From NCBI RefSeq assembly GCF_900104025.1, contig NZ_FNIQ01000002.1:62001-126000 (forward strand): a stretch of 64,000 bases of DNA, read 5' to 3'. Positions 1 to 8,187 of this stretch are shown piece by piece (position 1 is the stretch's first letter; each line of letters opens with the position of its first letter). The notes beneath the pieces are model-generated. The model did not search any database. It had not been told where the DNA came from and saw nothing but the letters and a program-made list of their open reading frames with translations. This DNA comes from Geodermatophilus sp. DSM 45219. Its GTDB lineage: Bacteria; Actinomycetota; Actinomycetes; Mycobacteriales; Geodermatophilaceae. The position numbers and the translations under genes were made by a program.

Positions 1-221
1 AGCGCTCGCTGTCGACGGCCGCACGGCGGGCCGACGGCGTCCGGTCGGCCCGCGCCAGGGCCGGACGGCGTGCCGTGCGGGTGAAGGCCGTGTCGGCCCT
101 GCGCTCGACCGGTGACCTGCAGCAGCCGGTCACGGCGGCCGTCACCGCCCGACTCGAGCAGCTCGGCCTCGGCGGGGTCCTGCGGCCCCGCGTCACCGTC
201 ACGAAGGAGTCCTCCCGGTGA
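1..221 (+). CDS. C-terminal part of an Asp23/DUF6286-type envelope-stress protein (partial)
   Basis: The open frame enters from the left edge (codons in frame from base 3) and stops at 219-221, giving about 72 residues. It is Arg/Ala-rich first and ends in a basic stretch that closes with PRVTVTKESSR. The stop overlaps the GTG start of the next gene (GTGA), so the two are translationally coupled. In actinomycetes a DUF6286 protein commonly sits directly before amaP in the Asp23/Gls24 alkaline-shock cluster, and the tail resembles the end of that domain. The family call rests mostly on the neighbour. The N-terminus is outside the window. Confidence 0.5.
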   Translation, partial: RSLSTAARRADGVRSARARAGRRAVRVKAVSALRSTGDLQQPVTAAVTARLEQLGLGGVLRPRVTVTKESSR

Positions 222-790
222 GCGCACGCGTGAACGGCGTCAACCGCACGGTCCTGGCGCTCCTCGGCCTGGTGCTGCTCGCGGCCGGAGGGCTGGGCCT
301 GGCGTACTCCTTCGGCGCCTTCGGTACCGGGCAGCGCCCGGTCCTGCCCCAGCCGGTGCGCGACTACGCCCGCGAGCAGGGCTGGTTCTGGTGGGCGGTG
401 GCCGGCGTGTGCCTCCTGCTGGCGCTGGTGGGTCTGTGGTGGCTGCTGGCCCAGCTGCGGACCGACCGCGTCAGCCGCCTCGACCTCACCACCGACGACC
501 GGGACGGCCTGACCACCGTGCACGCCGGGGCCGTGACCGACGCGGTCGAGACCGAGGTCGAGGGACTCCGCGGCGTGGCCGGCGCGTCGGCGTCCCTGAT
601 CGAGCGACGCGGGCGGCGCCTGACCCTGTCCGTCGACCTGGCGGAGTACGCCGACATCGCCGAGGTCCGGCAGGCCATCGAGGACCGCGTCGTCGCCCAC
701 GCGCGGCAGGCCCTCGACGACCCGGACCTGCTGGTGGACGTCGAGCTGCGCCCCGGACGCACCCGGTCGGCCGGGCACGGCGTGCGCTGA
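218..790 (+). CDS. amaP: AmaP-like alkaline-shock membrane anchor protein
   Basis: A 190-residue protein with two membrane segments near the N-terminus (about residues 11-32 and 56-80) followed by a soluble domain of about 105 residues. This is the layout of AmaP, which anchors Asp23-family proteins to the cytoplasmic membrane in Gram-positives. The GTG start overlaps the upstream stop by four bases, so it is the last visible gene of an Asp23-type envelope-stress operon. No further co-directional gene follows for about 1.7 kb. The family call is fairly secure; a role in envelope stress is inferred from the family. Confidence 0.75.
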   Translation: MSARVNGVNRTVLALLGLVLLAAGGLGLAYSFGAFGTGQRPVLPQPVRDYAREQGWFWWAVAGVCLLLALVGLWWLLAQLRTDRVSRLDLTTDDRDGLTTVHAGAVTDAVETEVEGLRGVAGASASLIERRGRRLTLSVDLAEYADIAEVRQAIEDRVVAHARQALDDPDLLVDVELRPGRTRSAGHGVR

Positions 791-1016
791 CCGCCGCGCC
801 CGGTCGAGCCGCTCCTGTGGAGGCGGCGCCGGTCACCGGCCCGGTCCCGGAGACCGACGCCGGGCCGTGGCCGGCGCTCGGTCGGCCCGACCCCGATCCG
901 CCAGGACGCGCCCGCCCATGCCGGTCTGCGCGGTGAGCACGCCGGCCAAGCCGAGGACGGCGACGTCCCGGACGTCGAGGCGCGCGAGTGTCTCGCGGCC
1001 GGGATGACAGGACCCG

Positions 1017-1727
1017 TCAGCCGTGCCTTGAGCTGCCCGCGCCGCTGCGTGCCGCAGCGACGACGCCGGCGCCGAACACCAGCACGAGGACCTGGAAGGC
1101 CGGGGAGGCGACCTGCTGGAACCCGCTGTCCAGGCCGCTGTACCCGACGTCGACCCCCACGCTCAGCGACACGATCCCGGCCAGGACGGCGACCCACCCG
1201 GTCCAGCCGGCCAGCAGTCGCGCGACCAGGATCGTCACGCCGAACAGCAGCAGCGTCGCGCCCAGCAGCACGCGGAAGTAGCTCTGCGCACCCCACTCCG
1301 TCCACCGCACGGTCTCCGCGTCGGCGAAGCGGACCGCCTTCTCCGACCCCTCGGCGGCGACCCAGGCGTCGACGGCCTGCTTCAGGGTGATCCCGTCGAC
1401 GGCCTGCAGCAGGGCCCACACGGCGGCCGTGGCCACGGCGAGCCCCGCGGCGGACGCCGACAGCACCGGCGCCCTGGACCGCAGTGCCAGGTGGAGGACG
1501 ACCAGCCCGCCGAGGGCCAGCAGGACCCCGACGAACTGAGCGAGGTGGACCCACTCCCACGAGTCGCTCGCGGCGTACTCGGCGAAGATCGCCTCGTGGA
1601 CGTCCTCGTCCCCGGACGGGTGGAACAGCATGGTCACCGCTGCGGTGAGGACGATCCCGGCGAGGAGCAGGATCCCGCTCCACCGCAGGAGGTGCCGCTC
1701 CGTCCGGAGCTCGGTTGCCGACGTCAT
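1017..1727 (-). CDS. Integral membrane protein, DUF4386-like
   Basis: A 236-residue protein with about six hydrophobic segments: near residues 14-36, 62-82, 88-110, 155-172, 180-197 and 207-228. An extracytoplasmic loop of about 40 residues with several acidic and Trp residues follows the first segment. The pattern resembles the DUF4386 family, whose function is unknown. It faces away from the TetR gene and shows no operon partner. The ATG at 1725-1727 is the only reasonable start. Function cannot be stated. Confidence 0.6.
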   Translation of the reverse strand: MTSATELRTERHLLRWSGILLLAGIVLTAAVTMLFHPSGDEDVHEAIFAEYAASDSWEWVHLAQFVGVLLALGGLVVLHLALRSRAPVLSASAAGLAVATAAVWALLQAVDGITLKQAVDAWVAAEGSEKAVRFADAETVRWTEWGAQSYFRVLLGATLLLFGVTILVARLLAGWTGWVAVLAGIVSLSVGVDVGYSGLDSGFQQVASPAFQVLVLVFGAGVVAAARSGAGSSRHG

Positions 1728-1834
1728 GGCTGCCCCTTCCGCCGAACGGCGGCCTGTGGGTCAGGGTAGCGACGGGGCAGGTCGCACGGGGCCCGACCGC
1801 ACCTGGGGTGCATGGGCCCGCCCGAACGCTCGGT

Positions 1835-2413
1835 TCAGGTCCCCGGGCGCAGCCCCGCGAGGGTCACGTCGACGAGTCGGTGCACCGCCGTCTCCGAGGG
1901 GAGGTCGCCGGCGGCGGCGAGAGCGTGCAGGCAGTAGGTCGCCAGCTCCCCGGCCGGGACGTCGCCGCGCAGCTCCCCGCTCCGCGCTCCGGCCTCGACG
2001 AGCTCCGCCACCATCCCGTGCACGTGCCCGGTCGCGCGGACGACGTCCTGACCGCCGTGCAGCCGGACGGCGAGCTCGCTCTCGCGGTGTCCCCGCGAGG
2101 CCCTCGAGAGCCGCGCGTAGCCGGCGAGCACGGCCCTCAGGCGCTCGCCGGCGCTGCCGGCGCCGGCCCGCAGGCTGGCCAGCTCGGCCAGGTGGGACGC
2201 GACCTGCCGTTCGTGCCAGGCGTGCAGCACCGACTCCAGGTCGGGGAAGTACCTGTACAGCGTCGCCCGGCCGATGCCCGCCTCCTCGGCGACGCGCGAC
2301 ATCGTCACCCCGCGGAGGCCGTGCCGGCCGACGAGCGCGGCGGCGGCGTCCAGGACGGCGTCCCGCACCTCTCGGCGGTGACCCTCGACGGTCGCGGTCC
2401 ACAGCCTCGGCAC
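1835..2413 (-). CDS. TetR-family transcriptional repressor
   Basis: About 192 residues from the GTG at 2411-2413. Residues 10-55 form a typical TetR helix-turn-helix (…AVLDAAAALVGRHGLRG…, then GIGRATLYRYFPD). The rest is a helical ligand-binding domain. An upstream start at 2449 is possible but adds a poorly conserved tail; starts of the type VPRLW are common in this subgroup. It is divergent from a small membrane-protein operon, and the 19-bp palindrome at 2461-2479 lies between them. It probably represses that operon and itself. The ligand is unknown. Confidence 0.85.
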   Translation of the reverse strand: MPRLWTATVEGHRREVRDAVLDAAAALVGRHGLRGVTMSRVAEEAGIGRATLYRYFPDLESVLHAWHERQVASHLAELASLRAGAGSAGERLRAVLAGYARLSRASRGHRESELAVRLHGGQDVVRATGHVHGMVAELVEAGARSGELRGDVPAGELATYCLHALAAAGDLPSETAVHRLVDVTLAGLRPGT

Positions 2414-2460
2414 GGAGCGATCGTACGAACACTGCCGCCGGGTGGACACCGTGTAGCGCG

Positions 2461-2479
2461 ACGAGACACTGTGTCTCGT
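2461..2479. promoter_or_regulatory. Perfect 19-bp palindrome, probable TetR operator
   Basis: ACGAGACACTGTGTCTCGT consists of two 9-bp arms around one central base. Imperfect symmetry extends further (GTAGCG on the left, CGCTAC on the right). It lies between tetR and the 62-residue gene, 35 bases before the latter's ATG. A TACGCT hexamer at 2479-2484 touching its right edge could serve as a -10 box, so bound repressor would block it. Size and position fit a TetR operator; binding is inferred. Confidence 0.7.
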
Positions 2480-2514
2480 ACGCTACGGGCGTCCCCATCT
2501 CGAGAGGAGAACCC

Positions 2515-2703
2515 ATGTCCCCGCGTGCAGAGCCCGGACACCGCCGGCCCCGCTGGGTGACCGTGACCCTCGCAGCCGCGGTGTTCCTGGTGCTGCTGCT
2601 GGCCGTGCTCTGGGCGCTGGGCGTCGAGCACGGCCCCGGCCGGCACCTGTCGTCGTCCGCACCGCAGGCCGCGCCCGTCCTCCCGGTGCCGGTGGGCCGG
2701 TGA
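2515..2703 (+). CDS. Small single-span membrane protein (62 aa)
   Basis: The ATG at 2515 follows a strong GAGAGGAGAA ribosome site. The product is a basic N-terminus (to about residue 14), one hydrophobic helix (about residues 16-36) and a short Ser/Ala/Pro-rich tail. The stop overlaps the GTG of the next gene (GTGA), so it is translationally coupled to a polytopic membrane protein. It is the first gene behind the TetR palindrome. No family was recognised. It could be a small subunit or regulator of the downstream membrane protein. Confidence 0.65.
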   Translation: MSPRAEPGHRRPRWVTVTLAAAVFLVLLLAVLWALGVEHGPGRHLSSSAPQAAPVLPVPVGR

Positions 2704-3224
2704 CCCTGTCCCCACGCGTCCGGAGGATGGCCGTCACGGCGCACGTGACGGTGTCCGTGGGCTGGGTGGGCGCCGTCCTCACGTTCATCGCGATCGCGGC
2801 GGTCGGCCTGACCAGCGACGACGCGACCACGGTCCGCGGCAGCTACCTCGTCATGGACGCTGCCGCCCGCTTCGTCCTCGTGCCGCTGGCCCTGTTGTCC
2901 CTGGCGACCGGCGTGGTCCAGTCGCTCGGCACCCCGTGGGGTCTGCTGCGGCACCACTGGGTGGTGGTGAAGCTGCTCATCACCGTCCTGGCCACCGCGG
3001 TCCTGTTGCTCTACCTGCGGACCTTCGCCGCGATGGCCGGGACGGCGGCGGACCCGGCCGCCGGGCTCGACGCCGTCCGCAACCCCTCGCCGCTGGTGCA
3101 CGCGGTGCTGGCGCTGGGGCTGCTGCTGGCCGCGACCGTGCTGGGGGTGGTCAAGCCGCGCGGGCTGACCCGGTTCGGTCGCCGGGCAGCCGAGAACTCC
3201 CGGAACGCCCACTACGGACCGTAG
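2700..3224 (+). CDS. Integral membrane protein, DUF2269/CopD-like
   Basis: A 174-residue protein with four clear hydrophobic segments: about residues 10-34, 52-74, 88-108 and 134-152. Conserved-looking His residues lie at the membrane edges (AHVTVSVGW, LRHHWVV, LVHAVLALG). The fold resembles the DUF2269 or CopD-like membrane families. The GTG start overlaps the preceding stop. It stands between a tiny membrane protein and a DUF6153/DUF305 pair, a set often linked to copper or other metals. That link is inferred from DUF305, not shown here. Confidence 0.6.
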   Translation: MTLSPRVRRMAVTAHVTVSVGWVGAVLTFIAIAAVGLTSDDATTVRGSYLVMDAAARFVLVPLALLSLATGVVQSLGTPWGLLRHHWVVVKLLITVLATAVLLLYLRTFAAMAGTAADPAAGLDAVRNPSPLVHAVLALGLLLAATVLGVVKPRGLTRFGRRAAENSRNAHYGP

Positions 3225-3228
3225 TACC

Positions 3229-3654
3229 GTGGCGGCGGACCGAGGGGGGATGGCCGTGCCGCTGGGACGGACCTGGATCCTCGTGCTGCTGGCCGCCGTG
3301 TTCCTCATGCACGGGATCCCGTCCACGGCGGTGGGGAACGGCGCCACCCCGGGCGCCCACGCCGAGACGGCGGCCGGTCCGGACATCGCCACGGCCTCGG
3401 CTGCGCACCCCGCGCCGGATTCCCGCGACGGGCGGACGGACCACGACTCCTCGTCGCACTCGACGGCCTCGCACGCGTGGAACGCCTGCCTCGCGGTCCT
3501 CCTCATGGGGATGGCCGTGCTGGTCCTGCTCGTGGTCCGGAGGTCATCTGCCCTCCCGGACCACCGTGCCCCACCGCGCCTGCCCGGCGCGGTCTCCTGG
3601 GTGAGTCCTCCCCGGCCGCCCGAACTGTCCGTCCTCTGCCTGCTCCGGACCTAG
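3229..3654 (+). CDS. DUF6153-like secreted/membrane protein
   Basis: 141 residues: a hydrophobic N-terminal signal or anchor (about residues 15-34), a polar His/Asp/Ser-rich middle (about 40-80, with HDSSSH-type clusters), a second hydrophobic helix (about 84-103) and a Pro-rich tail. This is the DUF6153 layout, often found just before DUF305 genes in actinomycetes. The GTG at 3229 lacks a good ribosome site. An ATG at 3250 is an alternative, though the G-run there sits too close to it. The His-rich middle could bind metal; that is speculative. Confidence 0.6.
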   Translation: MAADRGGMAVPLGRTWILVLLAAVFLMHGIPSTAVGNGATPGAHAETAAGPDIATASAAHPAPDSRDGRTDHDSSSHSTASHAWNACLAVLLMGMAVLVLLVVRRSSALPDHRAPPRLPGAVSWVSPPRPPELSVLCLLRT

Positions 3655-3739
3655 GCCGCCCGACCAGGCCCGCCCAGCACCTCGCTGAGCCGGGCCGCGT
3701 CCGCATGCCTCCCTCCCACCGAGCACCAGGAGACCCGCA

Positions 3740-4372
3740 GTGACCCGTTCCACCACCCGACTCGTCCGCCTGGCCGGCGGCCTCGTCGCCGGCGCCGTCG
3801 TCCTCGTCGGCTGCTCCGGTCCGAGCGACACCTCCGGCGCGCAGACCGGTGCTGCCGCCGAGACGTCCGCCGGGGAGTCGGCGGCCGTCGACGACGCCGA
3901 CGTGACCTTCGTCCAGGGGATGATCCCGCACCACCGCGGCGCCCTCGAGATGGCGCAGCTCGCCGACGGCCGCGCCGAGGACCCGCGGGTGCTCGAGCTG
4001 GCGGACCGGATCGAGGCCGCCCAGCAGCCGGAGATCGAGACGATGACCGGCTGGCTCGAGCAGTGGGGCGAGCCGGTCCCCGAGCAGACCGACGCCGGCA
4101 CGGACCACGGGTCCATGGGCCACGACAGCTCCGACATGGAGGGCATGTCCGCCGAGGACATGGCCGCCCTCGAGGCGGCGTCCGGGGCCGAGTTCGACCG
4201 CATGTGGCTCGAGATGATGATCGCGCACCACCGCGGTGCCGTGGAGATGGCGCAGACCGAGATCGCCGAGGGCAGCGACCCGGACGCCGTCGCGCTGGCC
4301 CGGGAGATCGCGGACTCGCAGGCCGCGGAGATCGAGGAGATGGAGACGCTGCTCGCCGGGCTCGGCGGCTGA
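3740..4372 (+). CDS. DUF305 family lipoprotein
   Basis: 210 residues with a lipoprotein signal (hydrophobic stretch ending LVGC, Cys25). Two repeated DUF305 halves follow, each carrying a His-His signature: GMIPHHRGALEMAQ in the first and MMIAHHRGAVEMAQ in the second. A Met/His/Asp-rich linker joins them. DUF305 proteins are ferritin-like four-helix proteins, often found with copper-handling genes. The protein should be anchored outside the membrane. It is the last gene of the operon and is followed at once by a strong terminator. A metal-related role is likely but unproven. Confidence 0.85.
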   Translation: MTRSTTRLVRLAGGLVAGAVVLVGCSGPSDTSGAQTGAAAETSAGESAAVDDADVTFVQGMIPHHRGALEMAQLADGRAEDPRVLELADRIEAAQQPEIETMTGWLEQWGEPVPEQTDAGTDHGSMGHDSSDMEGMSAEDMAALEAASGAEFDRMWLEMMIAHHRGAVEMAQTEIAEGSDPDAVALAREIADSQAAEIEEMETLLAGLGG

Positions 4373-4379
4373 CGTCCTG

Positions 4380-4419
4380 CCGGAACGCCGCCGGCGTCAG
4401 CTCGCCGGCGGCGTTCCGG
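4380..4419 (+). terminator. Strong hairpin terminator after the DUF305 gene
   Basis: Perfect 17-bp stem (4380-4396 with 4403-4419) and a 6-base loop, starting eight bases after the DUF305 stop. There is no T-run, as is usual in high-GC actinomycetes. Confidence 0.85.
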
Positions 4420-4718
4420 TGCGCGTCCCCCGGTCTGCCGGTGCTCACCAGATGTGCCCTCCCACGCCTGCGGAGTCGGCTCCGAAGGGGGCGGTGACCA
4501 CGCCGCCTCGTTGTCCACCCGGACGACGGGAGCGGCCGGGCCGGGCCGGTCATGGCAGGAGGGATGCACCTCCGGCGCGCTCGCCGTCGGTCGCGCCGGG
4601 ATCGTCGGCCGTGACGGTCCACCGCAGCGCGGTCCGGACGGCGAGGTCTGGACAGCTGCTGCAGATCCGGCTGTACGGTGCCGGACCGGTGTCGGTGCGA
4701 GGTGACGATCGATCGGCC
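4420..4718. other. Intergenic stretch without a supported gene
   Basis: About 300 bases between the DUF305 terminator and the end of the convergent LysR gene. Open frames here have no plausible start, ribosome site or protein family. Nothing functional was recognised. Confidence 0.6.
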
Positions 4719-5627
4719 TCAACCGCCTTGGTACTGGCGGGCCACGTCGGCGAAGACCCTGACCATGGCCGCCTCTGCGGGGGCCGGGACTCGCTCCTGC
4801 CGGCGGGCCAGCAGGATGCGGCGCGCCGGAGCCGTCGTCCCGAGCGAGACGACCCGGACGTCGGGGTGGGGGTTGGTCACCGCGGTGCGGGGTGCGAGTG
4901 CGATGCCGAGCCCGACGCTCACCATCGCCTGGGCCTCCTGGTAGTCGTTGGCGTGGAACGCGATCCGGGGCTGGAAGCCGGCGGCGCGGCAGCTGCGGTC
5001 GAGCACCTCGGCGACCGGGTGGTCGGGCTCGCGAACGACCCAGTCCTCGGCGGCGAGGGCGGCCATGTCGACCCGCGTGCGATCGGCCAGGGGGTGCTCG
5101 GCGGAGACGACGAGCATCGTGGGGTCGTCGAGCAGGTGGGTGAGAGCGTAGGCCTGCGGGTCCACGCGGTTCCAGGCGTAGTCCCACAGCAGTGACAGGT
5201 CGACCTCGCCGGTGTCGAGCATCTCGGTGAGGTGTTCCAGCCGGGCGGAGCGCACGGTCAGGCGCACCCCCGGGTGAGCGGCGCGGAAGCGGCTGACAGC
5301 GAGGGCCAGCAGTGATCCGCCGACCGTGGGGAAGGTGCCCACGGTCAGCCGGCCTCGGCGCAGTCCGGCGACCTGGGCCAGGTCGGCCTCTGCCGCGGCG
5401 AGCTGGCGGCTGACGCGTCGGGCGTGGTCGGCCAGGACCAGGCCGGCCTCGGTCGGCACGATGCCGCGCGGCTGCCGTTGCAGCAGTGGCTGCCCCACTT
5501 CCTGCTCGAGGCGACGGATCTGCTGGGAGACCGCTGACGTCGTGTAGTTCAGCGCCTCGGCCGCCGTGGTCATGGAGCCGCTGTCGATGACAGCGGCCAG
5601 CAGGGTCATGCGCCGGACGTCGAGCAC
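4719..5627 (-). CDS. LysR-family transcriptional regulator
   Basis: 302 residues from a GTG at 5625-5627 behind a perfect AGGAGGT ribosome site. The N-terminal winged helix-turn-helix (about residues 5-62) reads …AAEALNYTTSAVSQQIRRLEQEVGQPLL. A periplasmic-binding-protein-like effector domain follows. It is divergent from the prpF-like/tctC/tctAB operon, the classic arrangement for a LysR activator of a carboxylate uptake and catabolic operon. In gallate clusters a LysR protein (GalR) similarly controls a PrpF-like tautomerase gene; that is an analogy only. Confidence 0.9.
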   Translation of the reverse strand: MLDVRRMTLLAAVIDSGSMTTAAEALNYTTSAVSQQIRRLEQEVGQPLLQRQPRGIVPTEAGLVLADHARRVSRQLAAAEADLAQVAGLRRGRLTVGTFPTVGGSLLALAVSRFRAAHPGVRLTVRSARLEHLTEMLDTGEVDLSLLWDYAWNRVDPQAYALTHLLDDPTMLVVSAEHPLADRTRVDMAALAAEDWVVREPDHPVAEVLDRSCRAAGFQPRIAFHANDYQEAQAMVSVGLGIALAPRTAVTNPHPDVRVVSLGTTAPARRILLARRQERVPAPAEAAMVRVFADVARQYQGG

Positions 5628-5640
5628 GCTACCTCCTGGG

Positions 5641-5655
5641 TTAAGCGTTACTTGA
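5641..5655. promoter_or_regulatory. Candidate LysR binding box
   Basis: TTAAGCGTTACTTGA is a near-perfect interrupted palindrome (TTAAG, 5-base gap, CTTGA). It lies just upstream of the lysR ribosome site, in the lysR/prpF divergent region. It is also an AT-rich island in GC-rich surroundings. This fits a LysR autoregulatory site; no experiment is implied. Confidence 0.45.
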
Positions 5656-5805
5656 GGGGTCTGCACTTTCTCGTGATTGTGCTGCACGGCTGACCGGCCG
5701 CACAGTCGTCGCCGAGCGGCTCCTCCAGAAGGGGAGCGCGGTCCTCCGGCCCGGACGACGACGGCTCGCCCCGGCCGGCTCCACGACAGGAAGTGAGGAC
5801 TCGGC

Positions 5806-7014
5806 GTGCGTGAACTCGCGGCCACATGGATGCGCGGAGGGACCAGCAAGTGCTGGGTGTTCGACCGTGCGGACCTCGACGCCCTCGGTGCGGACACTGC
5901 TGCGGTGCTGCTGCGTGCCTTCGGCAGCCCGGACCCCAGGCAGGTCGACGGGGTCGGGGGAGGGACCTCGACGACGAGCAAGGCGGTGATCCTCACGCCG
6001 TCCGGCGCGGGGGACGCCGACGTGGACTACACGTTCGCCCAGGTCGGCATCCGCGACGCGGTCGTCGACTGGGGCAGCAACTGCGGCAACTGCTCAGCGG
6101 TGGTGGGGTTGTACGCCCTCCGGCGCGGCTGGGTGCGCCCCCAGGGGGAGCTGACGACCGTGCGGGTGCGCAACACCAACACCGGGCAGCTGATCGTGCA
6201 GCAGGTGCCGACCCCCCGCGGGGTGGTGGAGGAGGACGGCGCCGAGCACATCCCTGGTGTCCCGTTCCCCGGCGTGGGGGTGCGGATGTGGTTCCGCGAC
6301 CCCGCCGGACGCACCACCGGGTCGCTGCTGCCCACCGGCTCGCCCCGCGACCGGCTGTGTGTCGACGGCCGCGCCGTGGACGCCACGCTGGTCGACGCCG
6401 GTGCTCCGGTCGTCGTCCTGGACGCGGCCGACGTCGGGCTGGCGGGTGACGAGAGCCCGGCCGAGATCACCGCCCGGCCGGGCCTGCTCGCCGCACTCGA
6501 CGGGGTCCGGCGGCAGGCGGCGGTCCGCATGGGCCTGGCGGCCGACGAGGTGTCGGCCGAGCGGGCCGTGCCCAAGCTGGCCCTCGTCTCCAGACCTCCG
6601 GCGAGCGGGGAAGCCGACCTCACCGTGCGCATGCTCTCGATGGGGGAGGTCCACCCCGCACTGGCCATCACCGGCAGCGTCGCCCTGACCATGGCCGCGA
6701 ACACCCCGGGCAGCCTCGTCGCCGACCACGCCTCGCCGGACGCCGATGGCCGGTTGCGGCTGTCCACCCCGTCCGGCGTGGTCGCGACCCACACCGGCGA
6801 GCTGGACGGCGCCCAGGCGGTGGCCGTCACGCGCACCGCGCGCCGCCTCGCGGATGCCGTCCTCGCGCTGCCCGAGGAGACCACACGCCGGGGATCCGCC
6901 CCGGAGCACTCAGTGGGGACAGCGTCACGGCTCTCCACCGAGGATCGAGCACCGTCCCCGCTGCCGGGACACCCCGTCCCGTCCGCCATCGTGCCCGCGG
7001 AGGTGCACCGATGA
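5806..7014 (+). CDS. PrpF-family isomerase (4-oxalomesaconate tautomerase / aconitate isomerase-like)
   Basis: 402 residues. The N-terminus reads ATWMRGGTSKCWVF and the conserved SNCGNCSAVV motif lies at residues 91-100; both are PrpF-family hallmarks. The family isomerises the double bond of unsaturated tricarboxylates, for example 2-methylaconitate (PrpF) or 4-oxalomesaconate (GalD/LigU). No prpC/prpD genes are nearby. The operon instead encodes a tricarboxylate-type transporter, and ring-cleavage genes lie 14 kb downstream, which favours an oxalomesaconate- or aconitate-like substrate. The last 50 or so residues are a low-complexity tail beyond the usual domain. The stop overlaps the tctC ATG. 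Confidence 0.8.
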   Translation: MRELAATWMRGGTSKCWVFDRADLDALGADTAAVLLRAFGSPDPRQVDGVGGGTSTTSKAVILTPSGAGDADVDYTFAQVGIRDAVVDWGSNCGNCSAVVGLYALRRGWVRPQGELTTVRVRNTNTGQLIVQQVPTPRGVVEEDGAEHIPGVPFPGVGVRMWFRDPAGRTTGSLLPTGSPRDRLCVDGRAVDATLVDAGAPVVVLDAADVGLAGDESPAEITARPGLLAALDGVRRQAAVRMGLAADEVSAERAVPKLALVSRPPASGEADLTVRMLSMGEVHPALAITGSVALTMAANTPGSLVADHASPDADGRLRLSTPSGVVATHTGELDGAQAVAVTRTARRLADAVLALPEETTRRGSAPEHSVGTASRLSTEDRAPSPLPGHPVPSAIVPAEVHR

Positions 7015-8177
7015 GCACGCAGACCCCCGAGCGCGAGGCCCCGGCTCCCGTGCCGGACACCGGCTGCTCGCGACGGGCCGGCCTGACGATCATGGCCGTG
7101 TTCGTCGTCCTCGCCGTGGTCGCGACCACCCTCGGATCGGACCTGCTGCGCAGGGCCGCGGCCACGACCGACGGCGACTTCGCGGGGGAGACCCTGGAGG
7201 TGCTCATCCCGCTCGCCGAGGGCGGTGGGACCGACACCTGGGCCCGCTACGTCGGCACCGAGCTCAGCCACGTGGTGCCCGGGCAGCCGGGCTTCGCCCC
7301 GGTCAACGAGCCCGGGGGGGAGGGCATCGCAGGAACCAACGCCTTCGTCGCCGAGGCCCGGGCCGACGGCACGGAGATCCTCGTGTCCACGGCCAGCAGC
7401 GTCGTCCCGTGGGTGCTGGGCCGCAGCGAGGTGCAGTACGACTTCGACCAGCTGACCCCGGTCCTGGCCAACGGCAGCGGCGGGGTCGTCTACGCGCGGA
7501 CCGCCGCCGGCGTGTCCTCCGTCGAGGACCTGGTGGACCGGGACACCCCGCTGCGCTTCGGCGGCATCAGCGCCACCGGGCTGGACCTCACGACCCTCGT
7601 GGCCTTCGACCTGCTCGCTGCCGACGTGGAGTCCATCTTCGGCTTCGAGGGGCGTGGGCCGGTCAACCTGGCACTCCAGCGCGGCGAGGTGGACCTGGAC
7701 TACCAGACCACGTCGGCGTACGGGCCTGCCGTCGCACCCCTGGTCGAGTCCGGCGCCGCCGTCCCCCTGATGTCCATGGGCCAGGTGGACGCGTCGGGCG
7801 AGATCGTGCGGGACCCCAACTTCCCGGACCTGCCCACCGTGGTCGAGGTCTACGAGCAGCTGCACGGGCAGGCCCCCAGCGGGCCGGCCTTCGAGGCCTA
7901 CCGCTCGCTGCTGGCGCTGACCTACACCTGGCAGAAGGCCATGTGGGTGCCTCAGCAGACCCCCGACGCGGCGGTGCAGACCCTGCGCACCTCGGCCCAC
8001 GAGCTGGCCCAGGACCCCGCGTTCACCGGCGCCGCCGCCGAGGTGCTGGGCGGCTACCCGATCATCGCCGACGACGACCTCCCCGCGCTCGTGCACGACG
8101 CCTACACCGTCGAGCCCGACGTCCGCGACCACGTCGTCGAGCTGCTGACCTCCGACTACGACGTCCAGCTGGACTGA
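7011..8177 (+). CDS. TctC-family extracytoplasmic substrate-binding protein
   Basis: 388 residues with an uncleaved-looking N-terminal membrane helix (about residues 22-42), then a TctC/Bug domain. Recognisable features are LEVLIPLAEGGGTDTWARY near residue 65 and the glycine-rich VNEPGGEGIAGTNAF. Such proteins capture carboxylates (citrate, aromatic acids, others) for the TctAB permease. The ATG overlaps the prpF-like stop (ATGA), and the fused permease follows ten bases after the stop. Proteobacterial homologues are usually about 320 residues and periplasmic; the anchored form suits a Gram-positive. Confidence 0.85.
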   Translation: MSTQTPEREAPAPVPDTGCSRRAGLTIMAVFVVLAVVATTLGSDLLRRAAATTDGDFAGETLEVLIPLAEGGGTDTWARYVGTELSHVVPGQPGFAPVNEPGGEGIAGTNAFVAEARADGTEILVSTASSVVPWVLGRSEVQYDFDQLTPVLANGSGGVVYARTAAGVSSVEDLVDRDTPLRFGGISATGLDLTTLVAFDLLAADVESIFGFEGRGPVNLALQRGEVDLDYQTTSAYGPAVAPLVESGAAVPLMSMGQVDASGEIVRDPNFPDLPTVVEVYEQLHGQAPSGPAFEAYRSLLALTYTWQKAMWVPQQTPDAAVQTLRTSAHELAQDPAFTGAAAEVLGGYPIIADDDLPALVHDAYTVEPDVRDHVVELLTSDYDVQLD

Positions 8178-8187
8178 GGAGCTCACC

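Noticed and set aside
850-1010. Minus-strand coding-like stretch (TLARLDVRDVAVLGLAG) between amaP and the DUF4386-like gene
   Set aside because: No start codon in frame, no family recognised, only about 50 codons; too weak to list as a gene.
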